Part shown: positions 45,144-54,342 of the stretch, piece by piece
Position numbering within the stretch: position 1 is the stretch's first letter
Layout: each line of letters begins with the position of its first letter
Source: Halosimplex pelagicum
GTDB lineage: Archaea > Halobacteriota > Halobacteria > Halobacteriales > Haloarculaceae
Length of the DNA: 64,000 bases
NCBI RefSeq assembly: GCF_013415905.1
Contig: NZ_CP058909.1
Coordinates: forward strand, 1,302,001-1,366,000
Direction of reading: 5' to 3'
Program-made: the position numbers and the translations under genes
Notes under the pieces: model-generated
The model's database searches: none
The model's input: only the letters and a program-made list of their open reading frames with translations
What the model was told of the DNA's origin: nothing

Positions 45144-45766
45144 GTGTTTAGTTAAGCGTGAAAAGTGAGGCAGGCGAATTTCTTGCTGGTCTATGGCAGA
45201 AATCGCCCGCCTCAGCGGTCATAGAGACTGGATTGATTTGGATTTTGTGGAGCGCGAGCGGACACCCGAGCCGGCGATGGCCCAGGGTATTCAATCGCAC
45301 GTTGCGGGGCTGTCGCTGTCGAATACCACCGAATTACTTGCGGACCTGGGTGTCGAGCGAAGTCGCAAAGCGATCCACGATTGGGTCCAGAAAGCCGATC
45401 TACAGCCCGAACCCGGTCGATCCCCGAATCAGATCGCGCTCGACGAAACAGTGATTCGGATCAACGACCAGCAATTCTGGCTGTACGCCGCCGCTGACCC
45501 CGAAACGAACGACTTGCTTCACGTCTAGCTCTTTTCCACGACCACGACAGCACTCACCGAGATCTTCCTCCGTGAACTGCGACAAAAGCACGATGTCGAA
45601 AACGCCGTCTTTCTCGTCGATGGCGCTCAACATGTCGAACGAATTTTTCGGGAGCTCAAGCGCCGAACGTCGTCGTTCTCAAATTGTTTCAGCCACGTTG
45701 AACCGGAAACAGCAGAATCTTGGCTTTTAGCCTTCGCTCGATGGCATAATGCCACTAACTAAACAC
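45144..45766 (+). mobile_element. IS6-family relic 2 (pseudogene transposase)
   Basis: The terminal inverted repeats GTGTTTAGTTA (45144) and TAACTAAACAC (45756-45766) are perfect over 11 bp. The transposase begins MAEIARLSGHRDWIDLDFVE and has the IS6 DDE pieces LDETVIRINDQQFWLYAA and HVERIFRELKRRTSSFS. It is interrupted by TAG (45526-45528) and lacks about 25 codons between VDGAQ and HVERIF. No flanking target duplication is seen (TTCTCATC against CGCCTCGC). The intact inverted repeats mean it could still move if transposase is supplied. Confidence 0.85.
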
Positions 45767-46292
45767 CGCCTCGCGACCACCTGTGGGTGGAAAGTTCTGC
45801 GTGTCGGCGTTTACACCAGAGAACATCTCTCCACGTTTTCCCACTATCTGGAGTCTCCCACCGCTCAATCTGGCCACACTGTCGGTTGCCTGTTGAGCGG
45901 TCAATGATGCTGAGCGGACTCCCAACGACCGTCCCGAACCAGTGAGGACTTGTCGACCCATCGGTATCGGACGTCTAACTATCCATCTTGATGCGAGACT
46001 TGTTGTCTGTCTCTTGGTTATTGACGGTGGGCATTGTGTCCGTCTGATCCACTTGCTCAACCACGACTTTATGAACTCCCAGAACGGCGATCTGAGGGCT
46101 ATATTGCCTACTTTGATCATCTCCGAATCAGAGGTAGATGAGACCAAGCTGGTGATTCAGGCCTCGGATGAGGGGCCGTTCTACTCATTGTTCCACACTC
46201 GCAAGTACCGATACTCTGGCCCCCGACACGCTACACAAGTGTGAGCCGTAAATCCGGTAGTTTCAACAAAGAATCCTTCATCGGTTAAACTG
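45767..46292. other. intergenic DNA with degenerate frames
   Basis: Frames on both strands (plus 45942-46244; minus 45755-46147) are open but show no recognised motif and have atypical composition. It is probably the decayed remnant of an IS or glycan gene. Confidence 0.4.
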
Positions 46293-47390
46293 ATGAGGTT
46301 TATTGGATATTATCCCGGTGTCGACTTTGGAGACCCCTCCCAGTTCGGTCGAGTTATCCATACTCAAAACTTCATACAGAATTATCATTCAGCCATCGAT
46401 CCTAATTCGCTTTTCATTGTCGGGCGTGAAAATGATTTTGACCATGAAAGTGTTCAAGAACTCGGGTTCGGCGATTCGATAATCTCGAAACTGATCCGTG
46501 ATTTGATCGGGATCTCACTCTTACTTAAAATCGTATTGACTTCAGATGATAGAATTGTTGTTTACAGCCGTGATTCTCCGTACTTGTCGAAGCTCCTGAT
46601 CGGGTTGCATCCGCGTGTTTGTTTGGTGCTTGAAGTAAACGGTCTCGCGAACACGGAGGGAGGTCAAAGTACAATGTCGGCTAAACTTTACCAGTGGATT
46701 CGGGAGAAAAGCAGGAATAGATCCGCCTTGCTAATCTGCGTATCTGAAGGAATAAAGGAAGAACTTCAGACCCGAGACAACAAAAAACACATCGCTGTTG
46801 TCGAAAACGGCGTTGATACGGAACTCTTCTCGCCCGATAGTGAGCAGAAAGCGAACGACGGAGAACAGGCAGTCTGTTATGTAGGCAGTTTACAGCCATG
46901 GCAGGGGGTAGAGGAGATGCTGGAAGTTCTCTCACTGGTTGATAGAGAGCTACGCTTTTATGTCGTTGGGGGGACAATATCGAGGCAAAAAGAATTACAA
47001 GAAAATGCAAAAAGCTTGGGCATTGAGGGACAAGTCGAATTTGTAGGTCGAGTAAGCCACTCGATGGTGCCGTCATATATCAACAAAGCTGATGTTTGTT
47101 TCGGTCCGTTTAATGCTTCCAGACAGGCGTCTCCAATGAAAATCTATGAATATCTCGCCTGTGGGAAATCGGTTATTTTGGTTAATGATTCTGGTCTGGA
47201 GTACGTAGAAGACTATCCCGGTGTGCATCGGTTTTCATCCGATATGTCTGATCAAGAACTCGCTGCCCACCTGAACGAGTTACTTTCGGGCAATTCGTCT
47301 AATATTGAGGGACGTGAATATATAGAGAAGAATCGATCGTGGAGTAGTGTAGTGAGCCGAATACGAGAGCTAATTGACCAATCCTGTTAG
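46293..47390 (+). CDS. GT4-family glycosyltransferase
   Basis: A 365-residue GT-B enzyme. The N-terminal domain begins MRFIGYYPGVDFGDPSQFGR. The nucleotide-sugar-binding C-terminal domain has AVVENGVDTELFSPDSEQK, VCYVGSLQPWQGVEEMLEVL, and the GT4 acidic/loop motif SPMKIYEYLACGKSVILVND. The usual EX7E is weak: the first Glu is not evident, and E in IYEYLACGK provides the second. It probably adds a sugar to a lipid-linked glycan. It is AT-rich like its neighbours. Confidence 0.85.
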   Translation: MRFIGYYPGVDFGDPSQFGRVIHTQNFIQNYHSAIDPNSLFIVGRENDFDHESVQELGFGDSIISKLIRDLIGISLLLKIVLTSDDRIVVYSRDSPYLSKLLIGLHPRVCLVLEVNGLANTEGGQSTMSAKLYQWIREKSRNRSALLICVSEGIKEELQTRDNKKHIAVVENGVDTELFSPDSEQKANDGEQAVCYVGSLQPWQGVEEMLEVLSLVDRELRFYVVGGTISRQKELQENAKSLGIEGQVEFVGRVSHSMVPSYINKADVCFGPFNASRQASPMKIYEYLACGKSVILVNDSGLEYVEDYPGVHRFSSDMSDQELAAHLNELLSGNSSNIEGREYIEKNRSWSSVVSRIRELIDQSC

Positions 47391-47838
47391 CTAATGGAAA
47401 ATCCATCCCTATTCGGGCCGCCGAGTTGTCGTGCCTGATTGCGTATGTAGTTCTTTGCTCCGTCTGTTTGTCTCACTTGGCTGTGGGCTGGCTTGGTGTA
47501 GGCGGTCCCGTCTGCAGTTCCGAACTGAATTGCAGATTAATGTCGAAACGAAGGACTAGAACCATGTCCGCTGGGGAGTCGATTGGCCCAATCGGACCTC
47601 TGTTACGGTATTAAAAGCGTCTGTCTCGGCGGTGAATCCGATGTAACGGGACGATGGGACTTTCCCGAAATCCATTCCGCTTCAATGAAGCCGCTGCCAG
47701 AAGTCCGTCGGCGGTTGAGAGGGGAGCGGTCGCGTTCGGTCGCACTGCTTCGTTGTCGGACACGATTGAGTGGCCGCCGATGTTCACTGGGCCCTCTGTA
47801 CCGATTACGAGTGGTATTAAATTTACTACAGGATGTCT
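47391..47838. other. intergenic region without a convincing gene
   Basis: About 450 bp between converging genes. Open frames of 60-90 codons have poor composition. No repeat or IS end is recognised. Confidence 0.45.
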
Positions 47839-49020
47839 TTAGCCGACCAACCTAGTAAAGGAGTCATGAACCTGCTTTCCGAGAGACGACACTGAATATT
47901 CGCTTAACATCCTTTGATCTACTTCGTCGCTTCCTTCCTCTACCTTCGTTATCGCCTGATTGAGATTCTCGTGCTCTGCAATCTGCAACCGAGTCTCGGA
48001 AATTTCGAGATGTGGGAGGATACCGATCGGCGGTGCTACTACGCTACAAGAGCAAGACAAAGCTTCAAAAACTACCGTAGGGTATGATTCCATCCTCGAA
48101 GTCAGTATGAGGGAATCGCTTGCTAACAGTACCTTGATTACATCCTCATGAGGCACCGCCCCGAAAAAGTGGACACGATCGTCCAGTCCCTCTTCGTGCA
48201 CGAACTGTTCGACTCTCTCTTTCTTGTCACCATCACCAATATAAATCAGTTCGTAATCAGGCGGTAGTTCCGAGAGAGTACCGGCTGCAATTTCTGGTTG
48301 CTTGATATCTACGAACCGGCCAACGAAGGTGATAATCTTTGAATCCGCATTGATCGCGGCCTCTTCCGACAACCACTCTCGATAAGTCTCGGATGATCTG
48401 TTCTCCGAAACGGAGAGAACTGTATCCGAGTTGACCACTCCATGGGCTACCTGAACGTCAGAACCTGAGTTATAACGTTTCGCGACTTTTGCGATTTCTG
48501 GGTTTCGACAAAGGATCACATCTCCCAGAAAGTAGCGCATATTTATCTGTTCAAAGATATATAGTGGGTTTTTGAAACTCTTCTTTTCCGGATTTAGAGA
48601 CGGTGTATAGGCGATAAAAGACACTACTGGGATACGAAATAATGCTGCGGAAATCGATGCTACCGGGTGGAAAAAGTGGTTAGTTGAATAAATAACGTCC
48701 ACGTCTTCGTTCCAGAGATAAGATAGTGTAGCCAAAAGGAGGCCCACCGTGGCGATTATACGGCCGACTATATTTGGAATCGAATTGATCTCGTGATCGT
48801 AAAAGAGTGGACGGACAGGACGCCGAATTGTAGCACCCTGATGTTGCTCCTCTCGACTGGTATTTCCATTTCTAAACGTCAGTACTGTGACCTTGTTTCC
48901 TTCCTTTGCAACCGTTGAGGCGACGGCAGTATCGGTAAATGCTCCACCAGAGGTTTTCGGGTAGAAGTCCTCGGAAAGCATCAACACGTGGGGTTGACCG
49001 CCCTCAGTCGACAAACTCAT
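47839..49020 (-). CDS. GT4-family glycosyltransferase, translationally coupled to sulfatase
   Basis: A 393-residue GT-B enzyme. The N-terminus VLMLSEDFYPKTSGGAFTDT fits the acceptor domain with the GG loop. The C-terminal domain has ITFVGRFVDIKQPEIAAGTL, YELIYIGDGDKKERVEQFV and the EX7E-like segment ILTSRMESYPTVVFEALSCS. It starts inside the stop of the sulfatase gene (ATGA overlap at 49017-49020), so the two are co-translated. It likely extends the same surface glycan. Confidence 0.87.
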   Translation of the reverse strand: MSLSTEGGQPHVLMLSEDFYPKTSGGAFTDTAVASTVAKEGNKVTVLTFRNGNTSREEQHQGATIRRPVRPLFYDHEINSIPNIVGRIIATVGLLLATLSYLWNEDVDVIYSTNHFFHPVASISAALFRIPVVSFIAYTPSLNPEKKSFKNPLYIFEQINMRYFLGDVILCRNPEIAKVAKRYNSGSDVQVAHGVVNSDTVLSVSENRSSETYREWLSEEAAINADSKIITFVGRFVDIKQPEIAAGTLSELPPDYELIYIGDGDKKERVEQFVHEEGLDDRVHFFGAVPHEDVIKVLLASDSLILTSRMESYPTVVFEALSCSCSVVAPPIGILPHLEISETRLQIAEHENLNQAITKVEEGSDEVDQRMLSEYSVSSLGKQVHDSFTRLVG

Positions 49021-50357
49021 TTGTATCCGAGAGCCTCTAACCGGTCCTCGATCTCGTCCGACGTTTCTACATCTCGGCCCTCTCCGTCAGCAGTTTGTGA
49101 GGGCTGATCGCGACTGAATTGCTCAACCCGCTCCAGAAGTAAAACAGCCTGTTCGTTCCCGGAATCTCTGCGAGGATCTTGCTCCCCCGGATCGTTTTCA
49201 CAGTCGTAGACAGTCTGCTCCACGATCTCCTCAGTTTCGATATCGCGTTTGAGCAGTACCTTCCACCGCTTTCCACGAGCTGCGAACCGACGAATTCCCT
49301 TGTCCTCGTCTTCGCCGGTCGCGCTCGCGAAGACGTGGTCTTCCCGGTCGGGGATCTCGAACCCACTTGACTCTCGACTAGTCACCAGTGGCGTCCCGGT
49401 ATCGCCACCGAAGCTACCATCCACCTGATCAAGAATCGTCGGGACAACATCGAGAGTGCTCACTGGGTTGTCTACGTCCATCACGGAGCTACCCGGCGGG
49501 CTGACGAACAGTGGGACGTGAAGTAATGTATCGTGGAGATAGCGCGGATGCGTGTAGTACCCGTGTTCGCCGAACGCGTCGCCGTGGTCTGCAGTGACGA
49601 TGACCACCGCATCCTCCAGCCGATCGCGCTGTTCGAGTTCGTCGAAGAACGACTCCAGCTTCCCGTCCAGATACCGGATCTCGTCGTCGTAACTATCGCG
49701 CAACAGTTGCTGTTCCTCGTCGGTGATCGAGTCGGGCTTCTTCCAGGACCGACGATACAGCGATTCGGCCTCCCTGGCCGACAGCTCGCGTTCGGCGTAG
49801 TGGCGCTTGGGAGCGTGGTACGGCCCGTGCGGGTCCATGTAGTGATTCCAGAGGAAGACCGGGCCATCCGCATCGCCGAGCCAGTCGAGTGACCGCTCGT
49901 TGATCTCGGGAGCGCGAGCGTAGTACTGCCCACCGCGATTCAGCACAAATCTATCGAGGGCCTGCTGTGCGAGTGCGATGATCTTGTTCTGCCCGAGCAC
50001 GAGATCGTCGTAGAACTCGTCGAATCCTGCGCCGAAGCCGTACGCCCGGGAGAGATACGGATTCGAGTGAAACCCCCCCGTGGTGTAGCCTTCGGCCCGA
50101 AGGCGACCTGCCAGTGTCTCCTCCTCGGGGACTTGCGTGAATCCGTTCGCGGCGAACTCGGACGGCCGCTTCCCGGACAGCAGCGGCGGCATGGCCTCCC
50201 GGGTATGAGAGCTCACGGAGAACGCGTTCGAAAACGAGATGGTACGATCGGCCAGGGAGTCGAAGAACGGCGTCTCCCGGTGGTGGCCGTGACACGAGAG
50301 ATGATCGGCCCGCAATGCGTCGATCGTGAACAGGAATATATCTGGCCTGTCGGACAT
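49017..50357 (-). CDS. sulfatase / alkaline-phosphatase-superfamily hydrolase
   Basis: A 446-residue protein from the ATG MSDRPDIFLFTIDALRADHL (the frame is open 18 codons further). D13 and D18 start the metal site. SFSNAFSVSSHTREAMPPLL holds the catalytic Ser region in place of the standard C/S-x-P-x-R, here S-S-H-T-R. VIVTADHGDAFGEHGYYTHP provides the second metal cluster. It lies in a glycan operon and probably removes or transfers sulfate or phosphate groups on a sugar. The missing Pro/Cys makes formylglycine use uncertain. GC is high compared with the AT-rich island to its left. Confidence 0.83.
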   Translation of the reverse strand: MSDRPDIFLFTIDALRADHLSCHGHHRETPFFDSLADRTISFSNAFSVSSHTREAMPPLLSGKRPSEFAANGFTQVPEEETLAGRLRAEGYTTGGFHSNPYLSRAYGFGAGFDEFYDDLVLGQNKIIALAQQALDRFVLNRGGQYYARAPEINERSLDWLGDADGPVFLWNHYMDPHGPYHAPKRHYAERELSAREAESLYRRSWKKPDSITDEEQQLLRDSYDDEIRYLDGKLESFFDELEQRDRLEDAVVIVTADHGDAFGEHGYYTHPRYLHDTLLHVPLFVSPPGSSVMDVDNPVSTLDVVPTILDQVDGSFGGDTGTPLVTSRESSGFEIPDREDHVFASATGEDEDKGIRRFAARGKRWKVLLKRDIETEEIVEQTVYDCENDPGEQDPRRDSGNEQAVLLLERVEQFSRDQPSQTADGEGRDVETSDEIEDRLEALGYK

Positions 50358-50449
50358 TCTGCTTAGGTTACCGATCCGCACGCGGTGGTATAAAGACTCC
50401 TTCTCGCGCAAATGCTAATCCTCATACGAGGGCGGACATATTATCGCGT

Positions 50450-51568
50450 GTGAACGTCGCCTATCTCACGCCTGTCGTCTATCCGTTCGTGAAGGGTGGT
50501 GTGGAGAAACGGATCCACGAGGTGGGGACACGACTTGCTGACCGCGGTCACGACATCACTATCTACTCGCGACACTGGTGGGACGGGCCGGAGACGATGA
50601 CCCACGAGGGCATGACGCTCCGGGCGATCGGCCCCGCGGGTGAGATCTACGCCGACGGCGACCGGCGCTCGATCCCGAGCGCACTCGGCCTCGCGGCTCG
50701 GTCGCTGCCCGCTGTGCTCCGTAACGATCACGACCTCCTCGTGACGCCGGTCGCGCCGTACTTCCACGTCTCGACGGCGAAACTCGGGACGCTTCTCGGG
50801 CGAACACCGCTCGTCGTGACGTGGCACGAAGTGTGGAGCGACTACTGGCTCGATTACATGGGACAGCTCGGCCGGGTGGGAGACCTCGTCGAACGCGTGA
50901 CGGCGAAAGTCCCGTGTCACCCGGTTACGCCGTCGGAGATGACCGCGGAGCGGTTGACTCGGATCGGTCCCTCTCGTGACGAGATCGATGTCATTCCGAA
51001 CGGGATCGACACGGCATCGATCCGTGACGTTCCGACGGCGACGGACGGCTACGACGTGCTCTACGCTGGGCGGCTCATCGAGGACAAGAACGTCGACATG
51101 CTCCTCGACGCATTCGACCGAGCTGACCCCGACGCTACACTGGGGGTCATCGGCGACGGACCGATGCGCGACTCGCTGGAGGCACACGCGAGCGCACTCG
51201 ACTGTTCCGACCGGGTCACGTTCCTCGGATTCCTCGAAGAGTACGAAGACGTGCTCGCACAGATGCGGGCCGCGCCGCTGTTCGTCTCGCCGTCGTTCAG
51301 GGAGGGATTCGGGATCACGCTGCTCGAAGCGATGGCCTCGGACTGCACCGTGATCACGGTAGATCATCACTTCAGTGCGGGGAGCGAGGTGGTCGGCGAC
51401 GCCGGTTTCGTCACCGAACCGACTGTCGAGGGGATCACGGATGCGCTCGAACGGGCGATAGACGGGGAGCGCCCACCGCAGAACCCGGTCGAAGCGGCGA
51501 GAGAATACGACTGGGACCACGTCGCCGACCGGACGGAGTCCTGTTATACCCGAATCGTGAACTCCTGA
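50450..51568 (+). CDS. GT4-family glycosyltransferase (high GC)
   Basis: A 372-residue GT-B enzyme with GTG start, MNVAYLTPVVYPFVKGGVEK. The motif PNGIDTASIRDVPTATD, the strand VLYAGRLIEDKNVDMLLDAF and the donor-site motif SPSFREGFGITLLEAMASD (EX7E with E at EGFGITLLE) are standard GT4. It is divergent from the sulfatase gene (92 bp between starts), so they probably share a promoter region. Its GC content matches the host rather than the AT-rich island. Confidence 0.9.
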   Translation: MNVAYLTPVVYPFVKGGVEKRIHEVGTRLADRGHDITIYSRHWWDGPETMTHEGMTLRAIGPAGEIYADGDRRSIPSALGLAARSLPAVLRNDHDLLVTPVAPYFHVSTAKLGTLLGRTPLVVTWHEVWSDYWLDYMGQLGRVGDLVERVTAKVPCHPVTPSEMTAERLTRIGPSRDEIDVIPNGIDTASIRDVPTATDGYDVLYAGRLIEDKNVDMLLDAFDRADPDATLGVIGDGPMRDSLEAHASALDCSDRVTFLGFLEEYEDVLAQMRAAPLFVSPSFREGFGITLLEAMASDCTVITVDHHFSAGSEVVGDAGFVTEPTVEGITDALERAIDGERPPQNPVEAAREYDWDHVADRTESCYTRIVNS

Positions 51569-51631
51569 CTGTCCTCGCGGAGTCGGGACGATCCTTCGGT
51601 TCTTATTTAGGAACTCCCCCCCTTTCGTGAG

Positions 51632-51934
51632 ATGTCTCTCGAAGGTCGATATCGCATGAGCCTCACCGGTCGCCGACGCTTCGTCCAGGGCAATCTCGTC
51701 TGGCTCCTCGCCACAGCGTTAGCGCTCGTGCTCCTCGACGCGCTCACGCTGGAACTGTTTTTCGTCGTCGCGCTGATCGGCTTTCTCGTCACGCTCGAAC
51801 TCGCCACTCCGGTCTCGGTCACCCCGCGTTGGCGCCGACGCCTCCGCTGGATCGTCGCGGTCGGCCTGCTCGTCTTCGGCTATATCGTCGTCCGCAGAAT
51901 CCTCGTAATTCTCCCGCCGGGTGTTCTGCCATGA
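51632..51934 (+). CDS. small membrane protein at head of the envelope cluster
   Basis: A 100-residue protein with two or three hydrophobic helices (GNLVWLLATALALVLLDALT; FFVVALIGFLVTLELA; IVAVGLLVFGYIVVRRILVI). An in-frame ATG at 51656 (MSLTGRRRF) is an alternative start. It overlaps the DUF4350 gene by 4 bp (ATGA), so it belongs to the same operon. The function is unknown. Confidence 0.75.
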   Translation: MSLEGRYRMSLTGRRRFVQGNLVWLLATALALVLLDALTLELFFVVALIGFLVTLELATPVSVTPRWRRRLRWIVAVGLLVFGYIVVRRILVILPPGVLP

Positions 51935-53025
51935 GAGCGCCCTGGGAACGCGTCTCCTACCCGCGCGCCCTCCTGGTCACCCTCGCCGCAGTCCTCGCTA
52001 TCGCGCTCCTCTACGGCGGGCTCACGTCCACCACGGCCTTCGGCGCGTACAACTCGGCGTGGGACGGCGCGAGCGAACTCCGCGATCTCTCGAACAGCCA
52101 GAACGCCGAGACGGCGCTCCTGCAGAACACGACGACCTACGCCGACCACTCGCCCAACGGCTCTGTCGCGTTCGTCCTCTCGCCCGACACCGAGTACACT
52201 CCGCGAGAAGCCGACCGCGTCGAGCGGTTCGTCCGGAGGGGCGGCACGCTCGTCGTCGCCGAGGACTTCGACGCGCAGTCGAACGCGCTCCTCGACAGCA
52301 TCGGTGCCGAGGCCCGCTTCGACGGGGCCCTCCTCCGGGACGAACGCAACCACGACACGGCGCCCACTCTCCCACTCGCCGAGAACCTGACCGACCACCC
52401 CTACACCGCGACCGTTGACCGACTCACGCTCAATCGCGGGACGCCGGTCGAACCCGGAAACGCCACCGTCGTCGCGACGACGAGCAACTACAGCTACCTC
52501 GATGCGAACCTGAACAGCCAGCTTGACGACGCCGAGACCATGCAAAAGTACCCCGTCGCCGCCGTCGAGTCGCTCGGCGCGGGCGATGTCGTCGCCATCG
52601 GCGACCCGAGCATCTTCATCAACGCGATGCTCCAGCGGCCAGGCAATCAGGCGTTCGCGAGCGCGCTCGTCGCGGCCCACGACACCACGCTGGTGGACGT
52701 GTCCCATCTCGACGCGCTCCCGCCGCTCGTCCGCGCGCAGTTCGCGCTCAGGAGCGCGCCGCTGCTCCAGATCACCGTCGGCTTCGGGCTCGTCCTCCTC
52801 GTCACGTACCTGAGCGAAGCCGCGGCGCTCACCAGAAACGTCCGCCGGCGACTCACGCCGGACGGACGCAACCCCGCACTCGACGCGCCCGTCGACCCCG
52901 AAACAGATCGGGAGGCGGTCGCGGCGTGGGTTCGCGAGCGCCACCCCGACTGGGACGCCGGTCGGGTGCGGCGGGTAACGGACAGGGTTATGGCCCGCAC
53001 CTCGGAAGGACAACATGATGACTGA
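51931..53025 (+). CDS. DUF4350-domain membrane protein
   Basis: A 364-residue protein starting MRAPWERVSYPRALLVTLAA with one N-terminal helix. The extracellular part has SVAFVLSPDTEYTPREADRV and RFVRRGGTLVVAEDFDAQSN, the DUF4350 signature (a GATase-like fold without its catalytic residues), and VVAIGDPSIFINAMLQRPGN. A second helix (LLQITVGFGLVLLVTYLSEA) lies near 300. It overlaps both neighbours and precedes MoxR, as in the widespread archaeal MoxR/DUF58/DUF4350 cluster. Confidence 0.85.
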   Translation: MRAPWERVSYPRALLVTLAAVLAIALLYGGLTSTTAFGAYNSAWDGASELRDLSNSQNAETALLQNTTTYADHSPNGSVAFVLSPDTEYTPREADRVERFVRRGGTLVVAEDFDAQSNALLDSIGAEARFDGALLRDERNHDTAPTLPLAENLTDHPYTATVDRLTLNRGTPVEPGNATVVATTSNYSYLDANLNSQLDDAETMQKYPVAAVESLGAGDVVAIGDPSIFINAMLQRPGNQAFASALVAAHDTTLVDVSHLDALPPLVRAQFALRSAPLLQITVGFGLVLLVTYLSEAAALTRNVRRRLTPDGRNPALDAPVDPETDREAVAAWVRERHPDWDAGRVRRVTDRVMARTSEGQHDD

Positions 53026-54013
53026 CCCGTCGGACCTCTACGCCGCCCTGGAGGAGGAGATCGGGACTGTCCTGATCGGCCTTGAGGACCAGGTTGGTTT
53101 GCTGACTATCGCGGCGCTGACGCGTGGACACGTCCTCCTCGAAGGCGTTCCGGGCGTCGCGAAGACCTCGCTGGCCAACGTCTTCGCGCAGGCGACGGGG
53201 CTGGAGTACAACCGCGTCCAGATGACGCCGGACATTCTCCCCGCGGACATCACGGGGACGAAAGTGTACCGCGAAGAGACCGGCCACTTCGAGGTCCAGC
53301 GCGGTCCCGTCTTCTCGAACGTCGTCGTCGCCGACGAGATCAACCGCGCGACGCCGAAGACCCAATCGGCTTTGCTGGAAGCGATGGAGGAAAACCGGGT
53401 GACCATCGAGGGCGACACCTACGACCTTCCGGACCCGTTCATGGTCATCGCGACGCAGAACCCCATCGAGATGGAGGGGATCTTCGAACTCCCCGAGGCC
53501 CAACGGGACCGCTTCCAGCTGAAGGTCTCGGTCGACCTTCCCTCGAAGGAGGACGAACTCGCGCTGGTCGATCGGTTTCACGATGACCCGACACTCGCGC
53601 CGGAGGACATCGAGCAGGTCATCACGCACGAGGAGTTCCGCGCGGCGCGCGAGGCTGTCGCGGATGTCCATGTCGACGACAGCATCGAGGAGTATATCGT
53701 CGACCTCGTCGATCGGACCCGCGAACACGCGGACGTGGACCACGGCGCCTCGCCGCGGGCGACGCTCGCTTTCCTCAATACCGCCAAAGCTCGCGCGGCC
53801 ATCTTCGGCCGCGACTACGTCATCCCCGACGACGTGAAGGCGATGGCCGAACCGATCCTCATCCACCGGCTCATCCTGAGTACCGAAGCGGAACTCGGTG
53901 AGGCCGACCGGGCGGCAGTCGTCGAAGACATTCTCGACTCGGTCGTCCCGCCCGGTGGCGAGGAGTCTGACCCTGATCTCGACGGTGACGCCGAGGAAAT
54001 CGAACAGGACTGA
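53015..54013 (+). CDS. moxR: MoxR-family AAA+ ATPase
   Basis: A 332-residue protein. Walker A GVPGVAKTS is at about 44-52, Walker B VVVADEINRA with D107/E108, sensor FMVIATQNPIEMEG, and the arginine-finger region LPEAQRDRF. MoxR ATPases act as chaperones that mature or insert envelope proteins with von Willebrand/DUF58 partners, here probably the DUF58 protein at 55765. It starts 11 bp inside the DUF4350 gene. The C-terminus is acidic (SDPDLDGDAEEIEQD). Confidence 0.93.
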   Translation: MMTDPSDLYAALEEEIGTVLIGLEDQVGLLTIAALTRGHVLLEGVPGVAKTSLANVFAQATGLEYNRVQMTPDILPADITGTKVYREETGHFEVQRGPVFSNVVVADEINRATPKTQSALLEAMEENRVTIEGDTYDLPDPFMVIATQNPIEMEGIFELPEAQRDRFQLKVSVDLPSKEDELALVDRFHDDPTLAPEDIEQVITHEEFRAAREAVADVHVDDSIEEYIVDLVDRTREHADVDHGASPRATLAFLNTAKARAAIFGRDYVIPDDVKAMAEPILIHRLILSTEAELGEADRAAVVEDILDSVVPPGGEESDPDLDGDAEEIEQD

Positions 54014-54077
54014 ACATCACGCGGCAACGGGGCAAAACGGTGACGAGTACTCTATGAGGCCCGCTTTGCGGTTCCGA

Positions 54078-54209
54078 TCACGTCGAATCGCCGATCTTCC
54101 GGAACAGAATCTTCCCGCAGTCCGCGCAGTTCAGTACCTGATCTCCCTTGTGTTGTCCAGTAGTTGTCTCTGTCCCACAGTCGTCACACTCCACCTCGGC
54201 GTCGATCAT
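54078..54209 (-). CDS. small zinc-ribbon protein, 43 residues
   Basis: MIDAEVECDDCGTETTTGQH with a second pair in VLNCADCGKIL: CxxC...CxxC, 17 residues apart, a complete zinc ribbon. It lies between MoxR and the convergent cluster. The cysteine geometry supports it as real. The function is unknown; it is typical of haloarchaeal micro-proteins. Confidence 0.65.
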   Translation of the reverse strand: MIDAEVECDDCGTETTTGQHKGDQVLNCADCGKILFRKIGDST

Positions 54210-54342
54210 GTGCGCCGGTATATAGTTCTCGACCGCTCAATATTAATGTTACTAACCTGTCCGTTTTCCCGGGTACGAACGCGTATCTGCAGTGCATCTG
54301 GAGAAAGACGCCAGTGCTACTGCGCCCGGCATGTCCGGTTAC

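Noticed and set aside
50441..53016. two long minus-strand frames (about 360 and 380 codons)
   Set aside because: They are complements of the GT4 gene and the DUF4350 gene, with Arg/Val-rich composition and no domains.
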